Positions 43,869 through 50,440 of a stretch of DNA of 50,440 nt are shown in pieces. Every line of letters begins with the position of its first letter. Positions within the stretch are counted from its first letter, which is position 1. Source of the stretch: Acidobacteriota bacterium (GTDB taxonomy: Bacteria > Acidobacteriota > Terriglobia > Acidiferrales > UBA7541); assembly GCA_003224055.1 (NCBI GenBank), contig QHYE01000119.1:1-50440 (forward strand), read 5' to 3'. Position numbers and translations under genes: made by a program. The notes beneath the pieces are model-generated. The model ran no database searches. It saw nothing but the letters and a program-made list of their open reading frames with translations, and had not been told where the DNA came from.

Positions 43869-45278
43869 CTAGCGAATCTTCGGATGTCTCTTGTGCCAGT
43901 CGGTATGCTGCTGGAAAGCGCGCCCAGCCTGAATGACCGCGAAATCGTCTCCCGCTCTTGCGACAAATTGCAAGCCGGCGGGGAGATTTTTATCAGTGAA
44001 TCCACATGGTACAGACAACGCAGGAAGGCCGCAGAGGTTGCCGATCCCGCCCAGGGGGTCTGGAAAGACGAGATCGGTTTCCAGATTCAAATTCAGCGGT
44101 GTCGCTGCGACGGGCTGCGATGCAGTTGCCAGCACGTCGAAGGAATCAAACAGAGTCTCCATCTTCGTTTGCAGGATTTCTCTCACCTTTAAGGCTTGCA
44201 AGTAGTCCGCAGCGGAATACTGTTCGTTGACGTAGCCGGCAATCTGCCCTAGAGGGTCTGTCAATTCGCTGACCCGGCCCGAACGAATTAACGAACGGAA
44301 AGATGCCGCGCCTTCCGCGGCAATGACGATATTTCCAGCCTCTTCCCAGGGACCGGCAGGCAGAGACGCATCTTTCACGCTCGAAAATGTCTTGCGGAGG
44401 ACCCTGACCGCAGCTTCCACGGGCTTCGCAATACCGGGATCGAGCGACTTCCACGCATTCTTGAGCCAGCCGATTCGTAATGGACGAGAACGCAACTCTA
44501 AGGATGCCGAATACGTAAATGCGGCTCGATCGATTGGCAGCGTGCCGCGGTCTCGCGCGTCATGCCCTGCGATCGCGGCGAAGATGCGGGCGCAATCATC
44601 CGCTGAACGTGCCAGAGGTCCGATCTTGTCCATCGAAGGAGAGAGTGCCATGGCTCCGTAACGGCTGACGCGCCCATACGTCGGCCGCAATCCGCTGACG
44701 CCGCAGAACGCCGACGGGCAAATGATGGAGCCCCACGTTTCCGTGCCGATGGCGAATGCCGCGAGCCCCGCAGCGACGATCGCGCCCGAACCGGACGATG
44801 ATCCGCACGTCCAGCAGGTGGGGTCCCATGGATTCTTGGCTTCGCCTTGCAAGGATGCCGACGCAAAGCGGTATCCCATTCCGCCAGCCAGCTCGATCAT
44901 CGCCGCCTTGCCGATCATCACAGCACCCACGCGGTTGAGATGGTCAATGAGGGTAGAGTTGTAGTTGAAAGCCTGGTTGGCGTAGGGCTTCGCGCCCCAG
45001 GTGGTCGGAAGGCCTTTTACCGAAAGCAGGTCTTTCACGGCATAAGGGATGCCATGAAGCGGGCCGCGATAGTGGCCGCGTTGAATCTCTTTTTCCGCCG
45101 CCTTTGCCTGCGTGAGCGCGATCTCCGGAGTCAGCCGCGCATAGGCATTGAAGCGCGGGCCCAACTTCTGGCTGCGGTCCAGATAGGCCTGAGTCAATTC
45201 CACGGGGGAAAGTTTCTTGGATTCGATGCGTCTAGCAAGTTCGCTAACAGTGAGATAGAAGAGTTCTTCCCCGGGCAT
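43869..45278 (-). CDS. amidase-signature family hydrolase
   Basis: The 469-residue enzyme belongs to the amidase signature family. The Ser-cisSer-Lys triad is represented by Lys82 (YAVKDLLSVKG), a cis-Ser in CGSSSGSG (158-165) and nucleophile Ser184 in GTETWGSIICPSAFCG. The usual TDTGGS is altered to TETWGS, so the oxyanion region differs from GatA. It is not GatA by context (no gatB or gatC). No signal peptide is visible, although the next gene upstream has a Tat signal. The substrate is unknown. Confidence 0.83.
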   Translation of the reverse strand: MPGEELFYLTVSELARRIESKKLSPVELTQAYLDRSQKLGPRFNAYARLTPEIALTQAKAAEKEIQRGHYRGPLHGIPYAVKDLLSVKGLPTTWGAKPYANQAFNYNSTLIDHLNRVGAVMIGKAAMIELAGGMGYRFASASLQGEAKNPWDPTCWTCGSSSGSGAIVAAGLAAFAIGTETWGSIICPSAFCGVSGLRPTYGRVSRYGAMALSPSMDKIGPLARSADDCARIFAAIAGHDARDRGTLPIDRAAFTYSASLELRSRPLRIGWLKNAWKSLDPGIAKPVEAAVRVLRKTFSSVKDASLPAGPWEEAGNIVIAAEGAASFRSLIRSGRVSELTDPLGQIAGYVNEQYSAADYLQALKVREILQTKMETLFDSFDVLATASQPVAATPLNLNLETDLVFPDPLGGIGNLCGLPALSVPCGFTDKNLPAGLQFVARAGDDFAVIQAGRAFQQHTDWHKRHPKIR

Positions 45279-45290
45279 TCGTCTCGCTCC

Positions 45291-45707
45291 TCAGGAATTC
45301 TTTGGTGCAGCCGTTGGTTTACGCGGAGCAGTCATCGGCGAAGGTTTCTTTTCGCGTTCCATCAGTGGCCTCAGATAGAGCGCCGGTCCGTCCCCGTTTT
45401 CCACCGGGTAGGCGCGCAGGCGATCGAGCACAGGCTGCGCTTCCTTGCACAATCTGCGCAGATCCGTTTTCTGGGCCTCGGAAAATCGGCCGCCGTATTC
45501 GCCGAGGATGGCCTGGACACGTGATTCCACTTCGGCCTGGCTTTCCGGCGAAAGGTTCGTAGGATTCGGTGGCTGCTGCGTTTGGGGCGCAGCAGGCAGG
45601 ACGTCCGCGCCCAGTAAATTTGCGGGCGCCAGCGAGGCGGCGGAAACCATGGCCGCTCGTCGCGCAAATTCGCGGCGGGATATTGCATGGTCCTTCTCGG
45701 TGCCCAT
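45291..45707 (-). CDS. small Tat-signal protein beside the amidase
   Basis: The 138-residue product has a clear twin-arginine signal, SRREFARRAAMVSAASLAP, and a short mature part with a helical stretch (LSPESQAEVESRVQAILGEY to about 100) and a Pro/Lys-rich tail. I recognise no enzyme fold. GGAGGG lies before the ATG at 45707. Its stop is 12 nt before the amidase start on the same strand, so the two are almost certainly cotranscribed. It may be a periplasmic partner for the amidase or for an oxidoreductase; this is inference. Confidence 0.75.
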   Translation of the reverse strand: MGTEKDHAISRREFARRAAMVSAASLAPANLLGADVLPAAPQTQQPPNPTNLSPESQAEVESRVQAILGEYGGRFSEAQKTDLRRLCKEAQPVLDRLRAYPVENGDGPALYLRPLMEREKKPSPMTAPRKPTAAPKNS

Positions 45708-45846
45708 CAAAGCCCTCCTTTGCGATCAAGAATAGGCTGCAAGGCGCAAAACGAGGCTACTGAATCCGCATGGCAGCGTCAACTGGCCCGTGGGATAGGG
45801 GATAGGCTAGAGCGAAACTGCCCTGTTGCGCGGATCCATTATTATT

Positions 45847-45874
45847 CTGACGTTTATTATTTCCTGACTATACT
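45847..45874 (+). promoter_or_regulatory. candidate promoter of the YaaC/TIR pair
   Basis: CTGACG (45847-45852) and TATACT (45869-45874) are 16 nt apart. The start codon at 45883 lies only 8 nt past the -10 box, so transcription from here would give a leaderless or nearly leaderless mRNA. The region is clearly AT-richer than the genes before it. Confidence 0.4.
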
Positions 45875-45882
45875 TAGGTAGT

Positions 45883-47031
45883 ATGGGAACCACCGATTGG
45901 CATAAGTGCAAGTTTCTAGAGAGTGTGGGCAATCTGAAGCCGCTGGTGAAGGAGCGCTTTGGTCGAGAACCTTCAACGACTCTGGCGCGAGAGATCATCG
46001 CGTGCCTGTTGCAGGGACGCCTCTTTTACGAAGCTGCGGTTTCCTCTCCTTTGGAAATCAGACCTTTGCAACAGTTCTACGGTATGATCGGTTTTTCGAA
46101 AGCTCTCATTGTATCCTCTCAGTTGAAGTCACTTACGACATTAAGACAGTCTCACGGACTCAGAGACATATCTGCCGGAGGCTCTCGAATAGCCGACCTG
46201 CGCGTGAAAATCGAGAATGCCGGGACATTTCAGGCCTTTAACGACGTTGTAGCTGCTTTGACGAGATTGAGTTACATAGACAGTCAAACGAGGTCGCGCC
46301 GTATCGCGATTCCCTCCGCAAGCTCCGCGCAGCTTACAGGTTGTGAATTAACGCTTAAAGATATTCTTGCTCGCGTACCCACATTGGAATCGCTTTATCG
46401 GATGACCTTTGGAGGAGATGCTCAAACTGCTTCGATTGATCTTCAGACCGGCTTCCAAGGAGAGGATCAAGAGTTCCGAATCCGCATAGACGATCCCGAG
46501 ATCGTCGAAGATAGAGCAACTCTTAAGCAAATAGTGGATCGATGGCGTTCAAGATTTCCTCTGCTGCAGTCTTGGCGATTGGCTTCCGCACAGCAGGCTT
46601 GGGGAAATACTGTAATTTATTTGAGGAACACACCCAGTCTAGGATTAGACGAGTTCTCGGACGAATACCTTGCGCTCGAAAATGGCGCTTTTCAGGAACG
46701 TCCAATTCCTGGCGACCAAAATCAGCGCTTCACGTTGGAACAAGGTATTCGTCCTGTAGCGGGCGGTTTGGGTCGCAGAATTTACGCAATGGCCCCGATT
46801 AACGACACATATCTGTCGGAATTCTCCGTTCACTATCTTGGACTTTTTTTGCTAAGTTCTCTGGTGAGGTATCGTCCACAAGCATGGGCTCACGCTGTCT
46901 CTCGTTCCAGTTTCCCGGGCGAACCCGCCGACGACAAAAGCCTTAGTCTCATCGAGCGCTTTCTGGACATAAATCAGAATGAAATTCCCGAAATGGTAGT
47001 CAAGGTTCTAAATTCCAATGAAGATCCGTGA
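45883..47031 (+). CDS. YaaC-like family protein
   Basis: The 382-residue protein has, near its N-terminus, the pattern LLQGRLFYEAAVSSPLEIRP and LQQFYGMIGFSKALIVSS (about 43-80), then LRQSHGLRDI (about 88-97). This is the landmark order (YG-x-x-KAxI, then HGL) of YaaC-type proteins, whose biochemical role is unknown. The rest is alpha/beta with no motif that I can name. No signal peptide or membrane helix. It lies 34 nt before the TIR gene on the same strand, so the pair is probably one operon. Base composition is lower in GC than the heme cluster and its neighbours. YaaC-like proteins are known in and out of defence islands; a defence role here is inferred from the partner. Confidence 0.65.
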   Translation: MGTTDWHKCKFLESVGNLKPLVKERFGREPSTTLAREIIACLLQGRLFYEAAVSSPLEIRPLQQFYGMIGFSKALIVSSQLKSLTTLRQSHGLRDISAGGSRIADLRVKIENAGTFQAFNDVVAALTRLSYIDSQTRSRRIAIPSASSAQLTGCELTLKDILARVPTLESLYRMTFGGDAQTASIDLQTGFQGEDQEFRIRIDDPEIVEDRATLKQIVDRWRSRFPLLQSWRLASAQQAWGNTVIYLRNTPSLGLDEFSDEYLALENGAFQERPIPGDQNQRFTLEQGIRPVAGGLGRRIYAMAPINDTYLSEFSVHYLGLFLLSSLVRYRPQAWAHAVSRSSFPGEPADDKSLSLIERFLDINQNEIPEMVVKVLNSNEDP

Positions 47032-47065
47032 TACGGATGAAAGCAATTATCAGGAGTAAGCACAC

Positions 47066-48151
47066 GTGAACGCACTTCTGTTTTCGCGTATTAGTATCTT
47101 CGATGTTCTGGCCCATAGACAGGAAAGTCTGAAATCCGAAGTGAATGACCTTCCGTCTACTACTTTCGAGCGCTACTCATTACAGGAACTGGCTCGTGAT
47201 TTGACGTTGAAATTCAAGATCGAGATTCCAGTGCTTGAAGAGGATAAGGCGTACATTTCTCATCGCGAGGTGGACATGGATGTCAGCCGCGATCCTATGA
47301 GGATGATTTGGGATCGAAGCGGACCGTTCTATGTGAAAGCCACGGAAATCAAATTCAGCATTCCGTTCAAAGGTGATCCCGCCTGGTTTGACGTCCGTCC
47401 GTCGTCCTTCAACTTGAATCCCCCAAGAGGGGAAATACGCGGTCAAGAGCTCCACCTTGTTTACACGCGGACAGACGACGATGCAGCTGCCGTAAAGTCT
47501 GAATACGAGCGCACCCTTCAAAGCATAAAACAGTACTTGAGTTGGCAAGAGGGATCGATCACTGATTTTAACAGTAAGGTTGGTCAGCAAGTGGAGACTC
47601 TCATCTCTCAGCGAAAGCAAAAGCTCGACAGTGCAGCTAACATGGTTGCGGCCATTGGATTACCCATCAAACAAAACAATAAAACGCCCAAGGTCGATGA
47701 AGTCAAAGCAAGTAATCTAAACAGGAACATTAAGAGCCCCAAAAAATGGGATGTCTTCATCTCGCACGCAAGCGAAGATAAAACGCAACTCGCCCGTCCT
47801 TTGGCCAGTGCACTAAATGATCGAGGAATTTCCGTATGGTATGACGAGTTGTCACTAAAGATGGGCGACAGCCTTCGAAGCTCTATTGATTTTGGACTCG
47901 CAAATTCACGATATGGCGTTGTGATACTAAGTAAGGACTTCTTTTCGAAGCACTGGCCAATTCAGGAACTAAATGGCCTCGCTGGGAAGGAAGCAGCGGG
48001 GAAGAAAGTTATATTGCCTGTGTGGCACAACGTTACCGCCGAGGAAGTTCGCGGTTTTTCACCAATCTTGGCGGATCGACTAGCAGTGAGTTCCAAGGAG
48101 GGATTGGAAAAGATTGTCGAGCAAATCATTCAAGTGCTTGACCAAGGTTAG
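47066..48151 (+). CDS. TIR-domain protein with a new-looking N-terminal domain
   Basis: The C-terminal part (about 227-355) is a TIR domain: WDVFISHASEDK (228-239), ISVWYDELSLKMGDSL (255-270) and the motif FFSKHWPIQEL, with Glu301 in the position of the catalytic Glu of NAD-cleaving TIR domains. The N-terminal 205 residues are not a known sensor that I can name: a beta-rich half with RPSSFNLNPPRGEIRG (111-126) and a coiled-coil-like helix (about 140-195). The start is GTG 47066 with AGGAG at 47052-47056. Bacterial TIR proteins of this kind often act as abortive-infection effectors that deplete NAD when a partner senses phage; the upstream YaaC-like protein would be the partner. No Thoeris ThsA is present. 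Confidence 0.85.
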   Translation: MNALLFSRISIFDVLAHRQESLKSEVNDLPSTTFERYSLQELARDLTLKFKIEIPVLEEDKAYISHREVDMDVSRDPMRMIWDRSGPFYVKATEIKFSIPFKGDPAWFDVRPSSFNLNPPRGEIRGQELHLVYTRTDDDAAAVKSEYERTLQSIKQYLSWQEGSITDFNSKVGQQVETLISQRKQKLDSAANMVAAIGLPIKQNNKTPKVDEVKASNLNRNIKSPKKWDVFISHASEDKTQLARPLASALNDRGISVWYDELSLKMGDSLRSSIDFGLANSRYGVVILSKDFFSKHWPIQELNGLAGKEAAGKKVILPVWHNVTAEEVRGFSPILADRLAVSSKEGLEKIVEQIIQVLDQG

Positions 48152-48417
48152 TGTAGTGCTCCAACCCCTCGGGTCACCGATCATAACCCGAAATATGATT
48201 AGGTAATCGTGGCACACGACCATCCATACTATTGTCGACGATGCATGGCAAACAAGCCATTCCACCATAAACACGACTCGCTGTTTGCTGTTTTTTTCCG
48301 CTGGATAGCAAAACTATTGTCACGACCTTCGCGGCGACGACATCGGCGGTAGACGGTAGTAGCCAGAGTGTCATAGATTATGCGGAGTCCTCCGGGGCGG
48401 GAACAAACAGAAAAAAC

Positions 48418-50301
48418 ATGCGCCTTTATTCCGGCACCACCAAATCTCTAATAGAAGACTCCACGTTCAATCGTATTGCCCCGAAATTAAAGGATGCTTT
48501 CTTCACCGAGTTTCGCTACCAACCATCAGTCGCTGAAGTGAACTCCTGGAACAATTCCCTCCGCGCCGTCTCACAAGTGTTTCAGGCAGCATCACTGCTC
48601 GATCATGGAGTCTTGCTGGAACTTCAACTTCCTCTTACCTCCAAACGGCTCGACTGCCTTGTGACCGGGTACGACGGCAAAAAGACACCTAACGCAGTCA
48701 TCATCGAGCTAAAGCAGTGGAGCGGGTGCAAAGGCGCATCTGGTAAGAACGAGGTGGCCACCTTCGTCGGTGGTAATATCCGCGACGTGCTCCATCCTTC
48801 AGTCCAAGTCGGTCAGTACAAGACATATCTGACTGACTGCCATACGGCTTTTCAGGGCGAGGGCGGAATTAGCGCACATGCCTGTTCGTATCTGCACAAC
48901 TACAGCCCGATCAAGGACGATCCTCTTTTCTTGCCTCAATTTGCAGAACAAATTAGCCGGTCTCCGGTCTTCACCGCCGATCACGTGCCTGAGCTGACCA
49001 CGTTTCTAAACGAACGAATCCACGGTGCTGACAGTGGTGAGGTATCGGCAAAAGTAGAACAGAGCAAATACCGCCCCAGCAAAAAACTGCTAGACCATGT
49101 CGCCAAACTGATTAAGGGCAAGCCGGAATACGTCCTGCTCGATGAGCAGTTAGTCGTTTACGACAAGGTTGTGGAGGCTGCAACAGAGGGTGTCAAAGGC
49201 AAGAAAAAGGTTGCCATTATCGTTCGAGGCGGCCCGGGCACAGGGAAATCGGTCATTGCTATGAACTTGCTTGGCGATCTTTCTGGAATGGGCCTCAACG
49301 CGCATTACGTGACGGGCTCCCGTGCATTTACTTCAACTATCCGCGAGATCGTTGGCACCCGTGGGGCGGCTCAAGTCCGTTACTTCAATAGCTACATGGG
49401 CGCGGATATGAACGTAATTGACGTCATGATCGCCGATGAAGCCCATCGAATTCGGGAGACCAGCAACAACCGGTTCACGCCGAAGGTAAAACAGAGCAAA
49501 CTCCCCCAAATCCAAGAGTTGTTGAAGGCCAGCCGGACCGCAGTGTTTTTCATCGATGACAACCAGATCGTGAGGCCGGGGGAGATCGGCTCGACCGATT
49601 ACATCAAGACAGAAGCTGAAAAACTCCATTGCGACGTTTGTGAATTTGAATTGGAAGCCCAGTTCCGTTGTGCCGGCTCGGATGCGTTCGTTAGTTGGGT
49701 GAACAATACGCTGGGGATTCAGCGCACGCCACACGTGATGTGGAATCAAGCGGATGCGTTCGACTTCAGAATCATGTCCTCTCCCCAGGCTCTGGAAGAG
49801 GCAATCAAGAAAAGACTAGAAAAAAAATCGACAGCGCGGCTGGCAGCAGGCTTTTGTTGGCCGTGGTCTAATCCCCGGTCCAACGGGACACTCGTGGATG
49901 ACGTAGTCATCGGCGATTACGTCCGACCGTGGAACGCCAAATCCGACTCGGGCAGCCTCGCGCCTGGCATCCCAAAAGAGAGTCTCTGGGCCTACGACTC
50001 GGGCGGCGTGAATCAAATTGGTTGTGTTTACACGGCCCAGGGATTCGAATTCGACTATGTGGGTGTCATCTTCGGGCCTGATCTCGTCTACCTGCCTGAG
50101 GCGGCAGATTGGAAGGGAGACAAGACCAAGTCTTTTGACACAGTCGTGAAGAGGTCCGGCGACCGATTCACACAAATGGTGAAGAACACTTATCGCGTTC
50201 TTCTGACTCGGGGCATGAAAGGCTGCTACGTCCACTTCATGGAAAAGAACACCGAGAATTTCTTTCGAAGTCGCATGGAACACGCTAGGGAGGCGACGTG
50301 A
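48418..50301 (+). CDS. DUF2075 protein: PD-(D/E)XK nuclease fused to an SF1-type helicase
   Basis: The 627-residue protein has a nuclease-like N-terminal domain (about 60-105) in which Glu68, Asp79 (SKRLDCL) and Glu97-Leu-Lys99 (IIELKQW) suggest a PD-(D/E)XK site. The C-terminal DUF2075 ATPase follows: Walker A GGPGTGKS (271-278), Walker B MIADEAHR (337-344), FIDDNQ (378-383), ELEAQFRC (411-418), VYTAQGFEFDYVGV (537-550) and TYRVLLTRG (591-599). These match superfamily 1 helicase motifs. Such proteins are common in defence islands and mobile DNA. It lies 266 nt after the TIR gene, too far to assume one operon. ATG 48418 is the first start and fits the domain. No mobile-element gene is in view. 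Confidence 0.85.
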   Translation: MRLYSGTTKSLIEDSTFNRIAPKLKDAFFTEFRYQPSVAEVNSWNNSLRAVSQVFQAASLLDHGVLLELQLPLTSKRLDCLVTGYDGKKTPNAVIIELKQWSGCKGASGKNEVATFVGGNIRDVLHPSVQVGQYKTYLTDCHTAFQGEGGISAHACSYLHNYSPIKDDPLFLPQFAEQISRSPVFTADHVPELTTFLNERIHGADSGEVSAKVEQSKYRPSKKLLDHVAKLIKGKPEYVLLDEQLVVYDKVVEAATEGVKGKKKVAIIVRGGPGTGKSVIAMNLLGDLSGMGLNAHYVTGSRAFTSTIREIVGTRGAAQVRYFNSYMGADMNVIDVMIADEAHRIRETSNNRFTPKVKQSKLPQIQELLKASRTAVFFIDDNQIVRPGEIGSTDYIKTEAEKLHCDVCEFELEAQFRCAGSDAFVSWVNNTLGIQRTPHVMWNQADAFDFRIMSSPQALEEAIKKRLEKKSTARLAAGFCWPWSNPRSNGTLVDDVVIGDYVRPWNAKSDSGSLAPGIPKESLWAYDSGGVNQIGCVYTAQGFEFDYVGVIFGPDLVYLPEAADWKGDKTKSFDTVVKRSGDRFTQMVKNTYRVLLTRGMKGCYVHFMEKNTENFFRSRMEHAREAT

Positions 50302-50440
50302 GTTAGAGGACACATGCAGTCGTCACAAAATGGGTCTTCACTGCATTTCACTGCGCCGGTATATCAGTCTGCTCGACCCCAAATTGAATTCGGACAACCC
50401 GGTTTTTGCGATAGACCGACACTATCTTCTGCAATGCTGG
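50302..50440. other. window end, no gene seen
   Basis: The last 139 nt hold no open frame with a ribosome site. Nothing recognisable; a gene could begin beyond the edge. Confidence 0.4.

Noticed and set aside
45883-50301. Assignment of the island to a known system such as Thoeris or Gabija
   Set aside because: Thoeris needs ThsA (SIR2/SLOG or similar), Gabija needs GajA (OLD-like nuclease) plus GajB (UvrD-like); neither pair is present. The nuclease-helicase here is a single DUF2075 chain.

Overview
The window looks like a chromosomal piece of an Acidobacteriota genome (Terriglobia/Koribacter-like). The basis is the high-GC coding style, an Oar-type TonB receptor with an N-terminal carboxypeptidase-regulatory domain, a LON-like/AAA/VWA gene set, a remnant of an acidobacterial-type duplicated (ADOP) permease, and many small secreted proteins of acidobacterial type. 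This is inference from gene content; no rRNA or tRNA gene was seen.

Layout. 0-2.3 kb: end of an unknown gene, carD (minus strand, with its own promoter and intrinsic terminator), then the overlapping pair tsaB-rimI. 2.4-6 kb: a group 1 truncated hemoglobin and a large membrane PDZ/GAF/PP2C (SpoIIE-type) phosphatase. 6.1-12.8 kb: a secreted Gly/Pro-rich DUF5666-like protein, a TonB-dependent Oar-like receptor, a Tat-exported FAD oxidoreductase related to spermidine dehydrogenase, and a small basic protein. 12.8-16.3 kb: a redoxin, secreted proteins, a lipoprotein, a DUF1801 protein and a small secreted-protein gene broken by two frameshifts. 16.7-19.6 kb: a broken MHYT sensor gene, a three-PAS histidine kinase and a NarL-type regulator. 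19.7-22.3 kb: a permease remnant facing a 3'-truncated alkD-like gene, behind an ArsR/AHSA1/VOC gene set. 22.4-24.1 kb: two divergent secreted proteins. 24.2-29.7 kb: the LON-like/AAA/VWA gene set, a STAS-pseudoreceiver protein, a TPR protein and an acyl-CoA thioesterase.

29.7-40 kb is a near-complete C5 heme pathway in two divergent operons: hemE-hemN-hemY on the minus strand and hemX-like-hemA-hemC-hemD-hemB-hemL on the plus strand. Together they take glutamyl-tRNA to protoporphyrin. Ferrochelatase (hemH) and gltX are not in the window. 40-45.7 kb: DUF4337 and DUF421 membrane proteins, a PAS-GAF-PAS hybrid histidine kinase, an amidase and a small Tat-signal protein.

45.8-50.3 kb has visibly lower GC and looks like an acquired defence island: a YaaC-like protein plus a TIR-domain protein with an intact catalytic Glu, probably one two-gene operon, followed by a DUF2075 nuclease-helicase. 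The YaaC/TIR pair is the best candidate here for an undescribed system.
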